Shown here: one piece after another, positions 18,146 through 25,923 of the stretch
How positions within the stretch are numbered: the first letter of the stretch is position 1
Layout of the letters: each line of letters begins with the position of its first letter
DNA from: Candidatus Hydrogenedentota bacterium
GTDB taxonomy: Bacteria > Hydrogenedentota > Hydrogenedentia > Hydrogenedentales > JAEUWI01
Reading direction: 5' to 3'
NCBI GenBank assembly: GCA_024280935.1
Contig: JAJRPE010000529.1
Span: 1-36,453, forward strand
DNA length: 36,453 nucleotides
The notes under the pieces: generated by a model
Database searches by the model: none
What the model saw: only the letters and a program-made list of their open reading frames with translations
What the model was told of the DNA's origin: nothing
Position numbers and translations under genes: made by a program

Positions 18146-18748
18146 TTAGCGTTCGATGCTAACGTCCGTGCGCACCTGAAGGGGCTGTTCCTCGCCGTTC
18201 GGGCTGATTGCCCGCAGGGCGCGTCCATTTCGGTCAAAGGCCGTTACAATAAGTTCGTAACGTCCTGCGGGCGTTGCTTCCATGGGCGTCAGTGAGACCG
18301 ACCAGACGTTGTCCTTGGCCTTCAGATCGCCATGGGTGGCATCATCGTAGAGATCTGTACGCAAGTTGGTGCCCACCACCTGAATGGCCACCGTGTCGAC
18401 ATCGCCGCGATCATCGCGCACAGCGACGGTGATTAATGTGGATTGACCCGGTGTCAGCTTCTCGGCGGATAGTTGGGGCGGGGACAGTTTGACAGGGCGG
18501 GGCATGGAAGCGGGCTTGGTATCCAGCGTGGTCATATCGCCGCTCGTCATGCTGTGAAGGCTGATTTTAAGGGGATTGTCACCATCGTCAGCAGGCCGCT
18601 TGTTGCGTTTCTCAATGAAGCGAAGCAGGGCCTGAATCTCGTCGATATCGCCAGAGACCGTAAGGGACACTTCCAAGGCTGCGGTGGCGATAGGCGCGCA
18701 GGCCAGAAGGGCGATGGCGAGGAACGTGTGAAACAACTTCCGTGTCAT
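18146..18748 (-). CDS. exported protein of unknown function
   Basis: 200 residues. The N-terminus MTRKLFHTFLAIALLACAPIATA is a clear signal peptide (two basic residues, hydrophobic core, cleavage after ATA). The mature part begins ALEVSLTVSGDIDEIQALLRFIEKRN and later contains VAVRDDRGDVDTVAIQVVGTNLRTDLYDDATHGDLKAKDNVWSVSL. That stretch resembles an Ig-like/Ca-binding beta domain of the kind that tracks change over D(D)xxHGDxxAxDG repeats, and RYELIVTAFDRNGR is a final beta-strand pair. It is probably secreted or periplasmic. ATG 18746-18748 is preceded by AGAAGGA about 12 nt away, and a TATACT (18797-18802 on the other strand) may be its -10. No family recognised. Confidence 0.8.
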   Translation of the reverse strand: MTRKLFHTFLAIALLACAPIATAALEVSLTVSGDIDEIQALLRFIEKRNKRPADDGDNPLKISLHSMTSGDMTTLDTKPASMPRPVKLSPPQLSAEKLTPGQSTLITVAVRDDRGDVDTVAIQVVGTNLRTDLYDDATHGDLKAKDNVWSVSLTPMEATPAGRYELIVTAFDRNGRALRAISPNGEEQPLQVRTDVSIER

Positions 18749-19166
18749 GACTGGGACAATTCCTTCTGTCTGGGAACGTGGCGAAGTGAAGGCCGTAGTA
18801 TACGCTATTTAGGCCCTTTTGGGCCTGCTATCGACAATAAATTATGAGTTTGCGATGTCATTTTTGGCCTGAAAGGCCTCAACAGGTTAGCCCAGGGCAA
18901 CGCCCTGGGAAAAAAGGGACTAAAAAACCAAAGCCCTGAAAGGGTGCAATAGATGCACATCACGGCCACTGTGTCGCCCTTTCAGGGCTGTTAATTATTT
19001 CTACATGCTGACCCAGGGCGTTGCCCTGGGCTAATCTGTTAGGCCCCTTCGGGGCGGCCGCTCATGCAACATGGCTGTAACGATTGTATGCGGATTCGCT
19101 CGCTGCACCGTAGGTGCCATTTCTTCCGGGCAAGGTCCTGGAAGAAGCGTAGGCCCTTGTGAACGC
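18749..19166. other. intergenic stretch between dnaX end and the exported protein gene
   Basis: This 418-bp gap holds the leader of the 18748 gene, a small palindrome AGGCCCTTTTGGGCCT (18811-18826), the nested palindrome element at 18866-19059, and the start of a 7-bp hairpin at the dnaX stop. No coding frame is convincing. Confidence 0.7.
18866..19059. repeat. nested palindromic element, copy 1
   Basis: Order of self-complementary blocks: GGCCTGAAAGGCC (18866-18878); TTAGCCCAGGGCAACGCCCT and its continuation to 18909; GCCCTGAAAGGGTGC (18933-18947); GCCCTTTCAGGGC (18976-18988); CCCAGGGCGTTGCCCTGGG (from 19012) with CTAA; AGGCCCCTTCGGGGC (19041-19055). Each block is a hairpin and the right half mirrors the left, so the whole can fold as one long stem or as a row of hairpins. 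A second copy lies at 23530-23717. It is non-coding and intergenic. Confidence 0.85.
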
Positions 19167-19171
19167 CTACG
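19148..19171 (-). terminator. hairpin overlapping the dnaX stop
   Basis: CGTAGGC (19148-19154) and GCCTACG (19165-19171) form a perfect 7-bp stem with a 10-nt loop; the stem covers the dnaX TAG. On the minus strand it is followed by CTTCTTCC, pyrimidine-rich but not a clean T-run. Confidence 0.35.
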
Positions 19172-20918
19172 ACTCGCCGTCCCCTGACGTTACCGATTTG
19201 ATGTCCACAATGCGGCCTTTGAAGACATCGACTATCGTGGCCACGCTGGGATCCTTCAACGCCTCCTTGGCCTCCTCGGCGTTAATGCCTGGAGAGACAG
19301 GAAGATCGCTACCCTTGCCAGCGGAAGAAGGCGCTTCCTTTGCGGAGGTGTCTTCCTGAACTGTAATCGCGATGCTCGTCAGGTTCGTTGTATGACGTGA
19401 CAGCGCCTCGCCCATCGCCTTCTGGTTGCCCCTGTCTTGAACGAAATCCAAAGCCCGTTTATTCGCGCTGGAAAAACTAAGGCGGAGTGTCTCGCCATCG
19501 ATACCCGTGGGCTTGCCGAGCTTGAACCACGTCAGCAAGTTCAGGTCGTCATGGCTGCTGCGTTCAATGATGGCATCCCACGCCCGGATCATGTTTTCCG
19601 GGGTGACTTGAATAGGCGCTTTCGATGCCGGTGCCGCAGGCGCTGGTTTAGCCGGCCCGGCTACCGGAGGGTCCGGCGGTGACTCCGGTTTCGGTGGCGC
19701 TTCTGGCGGTGTGGCCGCCGTTGTACTCGCGGCGGGCGTGGGTTGATCGGTGGCCGCTCCGAGTCCGCCCTGGCCCAGCGCCACCAGCTTGTCCATGATG
19801 GTGTCCAGAGACACCTCCACGCCGACCTTGGAGATCCGAATGAGCATGGATTCCAGTGCGATGCGCTGGGCAAGCTGCGAATCGAAATTGTTGACCAGTT
19901 CCGAGAACTGTTCGACCAGGCGAATGAGATTGGTCAGGGAAATCTTTTCGGCACGCTTGCTGAGCGCGTCAAGCTCTTCTTCGGGCAGGTGGATGAGCAC
20001 ACGGGCATTGGCGGTCCGGCAGACCAGCAAATTACGAAAATAGCGGAGCAATTCTTCCACGAATTGGGTCAAATCCTTGCCCGCAGTCACCACCTCTTCC
20101 ACCAGTACAAGTTGGCGGGTGACATCCTTGGCAAGGATGGCGTCGCAGATATCGTGCATGAGCTGCCAGTCGACCAGGCCCAGCACGTCGAACACGTCTT
20201 TGAAGGTAATTTCACCATCGCAATAGGTGATCAACTCGTCAAGAATACTTTCAGAATCGCGCACCCCCCCTTCGGCGGCGCGGGCAATGGCGTGCAGGGC
20301 CTCATCCGTTGCGGCGAGGCCCTCTTTGTCGAGAATCTTCCGCAAGAGCGTAATAAGCTGGGGTACGGGCACGCGCCGGAAATCGTAGCGCTGGCACCGG
20401 GAAATGATGGTTGCCGGAATCTTATGGGCTTCCGTCGTCGCCAGGATGAAGATCGCGTGGGGCGGCGGCTCCTCCAAGGTTTTCAGCAGGGCGTTAAAGG
20501 CGGCAATGGAGAGCTGGTGTACCTCGTCAATGATGTACACCTTGTAGCGCGCGTTGGTGGGCACCATGCGGATGTTGTCGCGCAATTCGCGCACATCTTC
20601 CACACTGTTGTTGGAGGCACCGTCAATTTCGATTACGTCGATGGCGTTTCCAGCGGCGATGGCGGCGCAATTGGAGCAGACCCCGCAAGGCGTGGGCGTG
20701 GGTCCGTCGGCTTCCAGGCAATTGAGCGCTTTCGCCAGAATGCGTGCCGTCGTCGTTTTTCCGATGCCCCGGGAGCCGATAAAGAGAAAGGCGTGGTGTA
20801 TGCGGCCCGACGTGATGGCATTTTTCAGGGTGCGGGTGATATGGTCCTGCCCGACGACGTTGTCGAATGCCTGGGGGCGCCATTTGCGGGCCAGCACCAA
20901 GTATTGATCGTCTGCCAT
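19167..20918 (-). CDS. dnaX: DNA polymerase III subunit gamma/tau
   Basis: 583 residues. This is the clamp-loader ATPase that loads the beta sliding clamp. The N-terminal AAA+ domain shows ARKWRPQAFDNVVGQDH, Walker A GSRGIGKTT, the zinc module CGVCSNC, Walker B VYIIDEVHQLS, and ALLKTLEEPPPH with the sensor region FILATTEAHKIPATIISRCQ. Domain III follows to about residue 370, then a Pro/Ala-rich linker and a tau-like C-terminal domain (TWFKLGKPTGIDGETLRLSF). ATG 20916-20918 has GGAGG at 5 nt and gives MADDQYLVLARKWRP; an upstream in-frame extension to 20945 is not needed. No obvious slippery A-run for programmed frameshifting was seen. The SRP RNA gene lies 63 nt upstream. Confidence 0.97.
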   Translation of the reverse strand: MADDQYLVLARKWRPQAFDNVVGQDHITRTLKNAITSGRIHHAFLFIGSRGIGKTTTARILAKALNCLEADGPTPTPCGVCSNCAAIAAGNAIDVIEIDGASNNSVEDVRELRDNIRMVPTNARYKVYIIDEVHQLSIAAFNALLKTLEEPPPHAIFILATTEAHKIPATIISRCQRYDFRRVPVPQLITLLRKILDKEGLAATDEALHAIARAAEGGVRDSESILDELITYCDGEITFKDVFDVLGLVDWQLMHDICDAILAKDVTRQLVLVEEVVTAGKDLTQFVEELLRYFRNLLVCRTANARVLIHLPEEELDALSKRAEKISLTNLIRLVEQFSELVNNFDSQLAQRIALESMLIRISKVGVEVSLDTIMDKLVALGQGGLGAATDQPTPAASTTAATPPEAPPKPESPPDPPVAGPAKPAPAAPASKAPIQVTPENMIRAWDAIIERSSHDDLNLLTWFKLGKPTGIDGETLRLSFSSANKRALDFVQDRGNQKAMGEALSRHTTNLTSIAITVQEDTSAKEAPSSAGKGSDLPVSPGINAEEAKEALKDPSVATIVDVFKGRIVDIKSVTSGDGES

Positions 20919-20981
20919 GCGCGCCTCCGGCCTTCGCCTTAACAATCACCCTGATTTCAATCGCGTCTGCATGGTGGAAAA

Positions 20982-21096
20982 GGTGATGACGGCCAGGCAC
21001 TCCTGCAGCACACACGGCAGAAAACTACGGCTGCTTCCGTCAAGACCTGACCGGGTTCGCTAACGCCGTGTTGAGCAGGACCCAACCGTCATCACC
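20982..21096 (-). ncRNA. ffs: signal recognition particle RNA, small bacterial (4.5S) type
   Basis: Read on the minus strand, the sequence contains GGTCAGGTCTTGACGGAAGC followed by AGCC, matching the conserved domain-IV loop of 4.5S RNA (GGTCAGGTCCGGAAGGAAGC in E. coli), the part that binds Ffh. The two ends pair as an 11-bp stem: GGTGATGACGG at 21086-21096 (minus sense) with CCGTCATCACC at 20982-20992. TTTT follows the 3' end, consistent with termination. Length is about 115 nt. It sits directly upstream of dnaX, an arrangement known from other bacteria. Confidence 0.93.
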
Positions 21097-21228
21097 ATTT
21101 ACACCATATCGGAAGCGCGCACCCGCAGGGTGCTAAATCCAGCTTCCAGTGAAAACAGACGGGTGAAGCGTAGCATAGCTTGACGAAAAGTGTCAAACCA
21201 GACAAGGGTCTGCCTGATGCCCGGTGGT

Positions 21229-23352
21229 CTATTGCGACGTTGCGTATTCGTTGTGCAAGCGGTCAACATCGATAATGAGCGCCACAGAGCCGTCACCCAT
21301 GAGCGCGCCGCCCGCAATGGACTCGGATTTGCGCGTAAGGCCGTCAATGTGGCGCAGCACAACCTGTTGTACGCCGACCACCTGGTCTACGGCAACACCG
21401 AAGGTGCCCTGTCTGGAGGCGAGGGTTACCACGAGCTCGTACTCGCTTTTTCCATTGGTGTCAGGAATTAACCCGAGGAGTCGGTCCATGCTGACCAGTG
21501 GAATCACACTGTCGTGGTGCTTGAAGCAGCGCCCCCGATCGGCCACGGTGAGTATCTTGTCGCAATCCAGGCGCGTCGTTTCGAGCACCTTAGTCATGGG
21601 GAACACGAAGCGCTGCCGCCCCGACTCGACCAGGAAACCCGATACGATTTGGGTGGTAACCGATTTGGGCACCGTAACTTCAAAGGTAGAACCTTCCCCC
21701 CGTTTACTGGAAACATGAATGGAGCCCCCCGCCTCCTCCACCATTCGTTTGACCACGTCCATCCCAACGCCGCGACCCGAGACATCGGTGACTTCGGTCG
21801 CCGTGGACACGCCCGACTGGAAGAGGAAGTTTACGATGTCTTCCTCGGTAAGAGGCTTACCTGCTTCCACGATGCCCAATTCGACCGCCTTGCCTTGGAT
21901 CTTATCGTAATCGAGACCCGCGCCGTCATCGCGAATGGTCAAGGAAAGGCTATTGGCAATTTCTGTAACCGAAACCAGGATGGTTCCCGCACGGGGCTTG
22001 CCAGCGGCTTCCCGAACATCGGGTGCCTCAATGCCGTGATCGGCCCCGTTGCGGACCATGTGGGTCAGCGGTGCCTCCAGCAGGTCGATGAGACTCTTGT
22101 CTACTTCAAGATTCTCTCCCTCAATCTCGACGTTAATCTCCTTGTTGGATGCGGTGGCAATATCTCGAACCAGTCGCGGCACCCGCTGCAGAATGGTCCC
22201 AACGGCCACACGCCGTATCGACATGATGCTTTTCTGAAGCTCGTCCGAAAGCGTAGCAAAGGTCTCGTTGACACGGCGAAAATCGGTTCGGAGGGGCCGC
22301 TGTCCTTCCATGCCGGCCAACCGGGTTTCCAAGTGATTGAACATATCCCGCACGACGAGTAGCTCGCCCACATAGGAGAGGAACGTATCGACATGTTTTT
22401 CCGAGACCCGCATGGTTTTTGCGACTTCCTCGTGCGGCGCGGCAGGTTTAGCATCGGTGCCCTTCGGCGTTCCCGTGGCCTTGTCAGGCGGGGACTCATC
22501 GGTTGCGCTTGAATCCGGCGCAGCAGCCGTGGGAAAGCTAATCGGCTGTAGTCCCTCCAGGATAATGTCCTGAAGGAGGTCGTCGAAGCCGAGGGAATCC
22601 ATGAAGGTATTATAGCTGTCCAGGACGTTGTCCAAGCTGGCCTGATCTTCATCCGAGAGGGGTTCTTCCTTGAGCGCGGTCAGGCATTGGCCGACTTCCC
22701 GGGCCAGCGCGTCCTCCAAGCTGCCTTCGATTGTGGCATCGAGAATCTCGAAGAGGCGAATCAGGGCCAAAGGCCCGCCCTCAGCGGTTTTGGCATCGGT
22801 TCCCTGCGTTTCCGCAACGGCGAACTGACCCAGTTTCTGAATGAGTGCGTCCAGGGCGCTGCTTGCTTCTCCGTGCTCGCCGCCAAGAGTCGCCTTAATC
22901 TCTTTGAGGCGGGTCATGACCATCTGGCTGATTTCCGCCGCGCCCATTTCCTGGGCGGCGACATCCTTGACCCGCTGGACCAGCCCATCGAAAAGAGCCT
23001 GATCGCGCACTTCTGCTTCATTGGCCCGCCCGCGTTCCAACATTTCCTTCAGAAGATCAACGCCTGCCAATTCCGCGCCTATGAGCTCTTCCGAGACACC
23101 CAGATTTTTCTGGCGCACAAGGTCCAGGATGGTTTCCATTTCGTGTGCAAGGGTCTTTACGCCAGGGAAGTCGAAGAACGAAGAATTGCCCTTTATCGAG
23201 TGGATGGGCCGAAAGATGTCCTGTACGGTTTCCAGATTTTCTGGATCGCCCTCCAAGGTGACGAACAAGCCTTCCAGCCCGGCCAGCATATCGAGAGATT
23301 CGTCGATGAACTCGGTTCGGAGTGCGGCATCGACGGTGAGTTCGGTATCCAT
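21229..23352 (-). CDS. CheA-type histidine kinase
   Basis: About 707 residues. The N-terminal Hpt domain carries the phospho-accepting His in IFRPIHSIKGNSSFF. A linker follows, then a dimerisation segment (SEKHVDTFLSYVGELLVVRD), an HATPase domain with N box HMVRNGADHGIE, G1 DDGAGLDYD and G2 GRGVGMDVV, and a C-terminal CheW-like domain (GFLVESGRQRFVFPM... VALIIDVDRL). There is a long Pro/Lys/Ala linker near residue 290-330. CheA phosphorylates response regulators in chemotaxis-like pathways. ATG 23350-23352 has AGGAAAG about 9 nt away. No CheW, CheR, CheB or receptor gene lies nearby, so this may belong to a non-motility chemosensory or phosphorelay pathway together with the regulator at 23852. 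Confidence 0.93.
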   Translation of the reverse strand: MDTELTVDAALRTEFIDESLDMLAGLEGLFVTLEGDPENLETVQDIFRPIHSIKGNSSFFDFPGVKTLAHEMETILDLVRQKNLGVSEELIGAELAGVDLLKEMLERGRANEAEVRDQALFDGLVQRVKDVAAQEMGAAEISQMVMTRLKEIKATLGGEHGEASSALDALIQKLGQFAVAETQGTDAKTAEGGPLALIRLFEILDATIEGSLEDALAREVGQCLTALKEEPLSDEDQASLDNVLDSYNTFMDSLGFDDLLQDIILEGLQPISFPTAAAPDSSATDESPPDKATGTPKGTDAKPAAPHEEVAKTMRVSEKHVDTFLSYVGELLVVRDMFNHLETRLAGMEGQRPLRTDFRRVNETFATLSDELQKSIMSIRRVAVGTILQRVPRLVRDIATASNKEINVEIEGENLEVDKSLIDLLEAPLTHMVRNGADHGIEAPDVREAAGKPRAGTILVSVTEIANSLSLTIRDDGAGLDYDKIQGKAVELGIVEAGKPLTEEDIVNFLFQSGVSTATEVTDVSGRGVGMDVVKRMVEEAGGSIHVSSKRGEGSTFEVTVPKSVTTQIVSGFLVESGRQRFVFPMTKVLETTRLDCDKILTVADRGRCFKHHDSVIPLVSMDRLLGLIPDTNGKSEYELVVTLASRQGTFGVAVDQVVGVQQVVLRHIDGLTRKSESIAGGALMGDGSVALIIDVDRLHNEYATSQ

Positions 23353-23851
23353 AGTGGCAATCTTTCCTTCACGCCTTGCTCCCCAAAAGGCATACAAAAA
23401 CAGAAGTCTTCGGTGCTAAGGCTTTTGAGCAAATTAACGTGGCTAAGTTTTCAGTGCGTGCGACATTGCGCCTGAAAGCGTCGTGATCGTTCCTTCTCAA
23501 TTGCACGCCACCTGGGACATTCAGAATTTGGCCTGAAAGGCCTTAACAGGTTAGCCCAGGGCAACGCCCTGGGTATCAGGTCATCCCCCTTTTTCGCCCT
23601 GAAAGGTCATCATAGCACGCTCTCCCATTCCTGTTGTGCCCTTTCAGGGCGTTTCACTTTGTCATTTCAACAACCCAGGGCGATGCCCTGGGCTAACCTA
23701 TTGAACCCCTTCGGGGCAGCGTGTCCAAGACACTATCGCTTCGAAAGTAGGTGGACGAATGGGGAACGCTCCCATTGAACTTGGCAAAGTAATTTCGATC
23801 AAATCCCTAAGGGTCGGCCACAACCATGAGTTCTTGCGGTGGCCTGTCACC
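23353..23851. other. intergenic stretch between the response regulator and cheA
   Basis: About 500 bp. It holds the cheA leader (23353-23475), the second nested palindrome copy (23530-23717), and ~130 bp with no recognised signal before the response-regulator stop. A plus-strand frame across 23759-24382 is an opposite-strand shadow of the response regulator and is not called. Confidence 0.7.
23530..23717. repeat. nested palindromic element, copy 2
   Basis: It repeats the block order of the 18866 copy: GGCCTGAAAGGCC (23530-23542), TTAGCCCAGGGCAACGCCCT continuing to 23573, a GCCCTGAAAGG block (about 23597), GCCCTTTCAGGGC (about 23638), a CCCAGGGCGATGCCCTGGG block with CTAA, and CCCCTTCGGGGC at the right end. 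Spacer sequences between blocks differ from copy 1, while the palindromic blocks are nearly identical. That pattern suggests selection on, or copying of, the foldable parts. Confidence 0.85.
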
Positions 23852-24274
23852 TTACGCGCTTTCGGGTTTCATGGACTGAAGCTGTTTGAGAAGATTCAGC
23901 CAGTGGTTGATATGCCCCACAGCTTTTTCAACGGCCCGCTCCACTTCTTCCAAGTCTTCGAGGGGTTTGAAAATCAGGGTGTCGGCCCCCAGACGCATAC
24001 AGGTCAGGGCGTTGTCCATGGTTACGTAACCCGTCATCATGATGACGTGGACCATGGGATACTCCTTCCGAATCACTTGCAGCATATCGGGACCGGTCAT
24101 CACGGGCATCATGATGTCCGAGATGACAACGTCGTAGCGTTCGCCTTCCATGGCATCGAGGGCTTGTCTGCCGTTCTCTGCCGTATCGACCTGAAATCCG
24201 AGAAACCGAAAATGTCGCTGTATCATCTCTCGGATTTCCTGTTCATCATCCACGACCAAAATCTTCACCTTCAT
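23852..24274 (-). CDS. single-domain response regulator
   Basis: 140 residues, a stand-alone receiver domain with a short C-terminal helix. It shows the acidic pair VVDDEQE, the phospho-acceptor Asp in VVISDIMMPVMTG, the conserved Thr in MMTGY, and the Lys in IFKPLEDLEE. There is no output domain, so it probably passes the signal through protein contact or acts as a phosphorelay intermediate. ATG 24272-24274 gives MKVKILVVDDE. It lies 73 nt after the stop of the receiver-kinase hybrid on the same strand, and both may be co-transcribed. Confidence 0.93.
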   Translation of the reverse strand: MKVKILVVDDEQEIREMIQRHFRFLGFQVDTAENGRQALDAMEGERYDVVISDIMMPVMTGPDMLQVIRKEYPMVHVIMMTGYVTMDNALTCMRLGADTLIFKPLEDLEEVERAVEKAVGHINHWLNLLKQLQSMKPESA

Positions 24275-24347
24275 GACAGCGTTCCCTCTTGTTTGCTGGT
24301 GTCGTTCGTATTTTTTGGCGCACCTTCCGCAGCTTCCGTTCTGCGCG

Positions 24348-25583
24348 CTACGCCGCTTCTTTTCGTATCGGCAGGGTTATAATGAAGCGGGCGCCGCCTT
24401 CATCCCGATTTTCCACCCGATAGCTGCCGCCATGGTTGTCAATAATGCCCAGGCTGATCGACAGACCCAATCCAGTGCCTTTGCCAATACCTTTCGTCGT
24501 GTAGAAGGGGTCCCAGATCTTTTCCAGAATTTCGGCGGGAATGCCAGGCCCCGTATCCTCAAAAACCACCACGATCTCGTCATCCTCATGGCGCGTCGTA
24601 ACCGTTATTTCGCCGGGGGCCTTCGGGCGCATGGCATCACAGGCATTGACGATCATATTCACAAATACCTGTTCCAATTGGTGCGCGGCGGCCATGACTT
24701 CGGGTAAATCCGAGGCCAGTTTCAATTTGGTGGTTGCGGTCCTCTTGAGCGCGTTCTCACATAATTCGAGCGAGGAATGGATAGCGTCGTTGATCTGCAC
24801 GGGTTCCAGGTCGTCCGACTTTTCCCGATGGGAATAGGTCTTGAGGCCCTTTACGATCTTTGATATACGAACCACGCCTTTTCGCATGCCACCGAGGATA
24901 TTGGGTACCTCTTCGAGTATGAAATCCAGGCGAGAGTCTGCGCCTGATTCTCCAGCGGATTGCTCCAGCGATTGTTGTACGACGGGCCAGAACTTTTCGA
25001 GGGTTTGTACATTGCCCGAAAGCAGGGTGGCGGAATTGTTGATTTCATGGGCGATGCCTGCGCTCATGGTGCCCAGGGTAACCATGCGGTCCGCATGCAC
25101 GAGTTGACGTGCCCGATCCTCCGCCAGTGTCTCCATTTGCGTAGCGTAACGCCGAAGCTCTTCGCTTTTGTAGGCCAATTCGCTTTCATAGCCCAAAATG
25201 CGGAGCCCCACCTTAATCTGAGCTTCCAGCTCCGTGGGATCGGTCGGCTTGGTAATGTAGGCGTGGGCGCCCGCCGTCAGCCCGGCGAGCATGTCTTTCC
25301 GCTCGGTCTTACTGGTAAGGAGGATGGTGTAGACGAAAGCGTCCAGTTCCTTTCCTATCCACGCGCATATTTCGGGGCCGGTCTTTCCCGGCATCATCCA
25401 ATCGAGGATGGCAATGCGCGGCCCATCAGGTTTTGCCAGGGCTTCCTGTGCCTGGAGACCATCTTCGCAGAGCACAGGTTCAAAGCCCCAGCGGGTCAGA
25501 AGGCGCTCAATGATCATGCGTGAGGTACGTAAGTCCTCGGCAATGAGCACCTTCGTCTTGGTATTTTCCATGGTATTAGTCAT
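24348..25583 (-). CDS. receiver-histidine kinase hybrid
   Basis: About 411 residues from ATG 25581-25583. The N-terminal receiver domain has Asp in AILDWMMPGKTGPE and Lys in YITKPTDP. A coiled segment (ELRRYATQMETLAEDRARQL) links it to a HisKA-type domain with the phospho-acceptor His in GTMSAGIAHEINNS. The HATPase domain follows: N box VFVNMIVNACDAM, G1 FEDTGPGIP, F box WDPFYTTK and G2 GTGLGLSIS. There are no membrane segments, so it is a cytoplasmic kinase whose activity is presumably set by its own receiver. The longer frame to 25628 and a later ATG at 25569-25571 are alternatives; AGAAGGAAA ahead of 25583 supports the chosen start. Confidence 0.92.
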   Translation of the reverse strand: MTNTMENTKTKVLIAEDLRTSRMIIERLLTRWGFEPVLCEDGLQAQEALAKPDGPRIAILDWMMPGKTGPEICAWIGKELDAFVYTILLTSKTERKDMLAGLTAGAHAYITKPTDPTELEAQIKVGLRILGYESELAYKSEELRRYATQMETLAEDRARQLVHADRMVTLGTMSAGIAHEINNSATLLSGNVQTLEKFWPVVQQSLEQSAGESGADSRLDFILEEVPNILGGMRKGVVRISKIVKGLKTYSHREKSDDLEPVQINDAIHSSLELCENALKRTATTKLKLASDLPEVMAAAHQLEQVFVNMIVNACDAMRPKAPGEITVTTRHEDDEIVVVFEDTGPGIPAEILEKIWDPFYTTKGIGKGTGLGLSISLGIIDNHGGSYRVENRDEGGARFIITLPIRKEAA

Positions 25584-25923
25584 TCTGCAATTAGTTTCCT
25601 TCTGGTGAGCATAGCAGTCTATTGCCAAAAAGGGAAGCGAAAGTGCGCAAACATAGATAATGCCATTGTGAAAGATGGGTCTGCGGTATCAGGTACACGA
25701 TTCGTTGATAAGGGAATATATTGACGCCGCAAGGCCGACGAGGCTCCCCTCCAAGGAGGGGAATCTGGTTTGCCGCAATAGCCCATGAGAAACCGCCTGC
25801 ACGGATGGGTTATACTCTGTGGCTATGATACGGGGTACTCCTATCCCCGAGGCAGTTTACAGATCCTTAACGTTGGTCGCGTCGACTATTTTTCTGCGCT
25901 GGCAAGCAGTGGAGTGTGTATAA
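25584..25923. other. divergent intergenic region
   Basis: 340 bp between the divergent hybrid-kinase and exported-protein genes. It contains an 8-bp hairpin TCCCCTCC-AA-GGAGGGGA (25745-25762) and TATACT (25811-25816) as a possible -10 for the rightward gene, without a convincing -35. An in-frame peptide starting at 25785 has no ribosome-binding site and is not called. Confidence 0.5.

Noticed and set aside
18866-19059. CRISPR array
   Set aside because: Blocks are palindromes of different sequence and spacing, not identical direct repeats with unique spacers.
19743-20942. Plus-strand 399-codon frame across dnaX
   Set aside because: Antisense of a gene with full AAA+ motifs.
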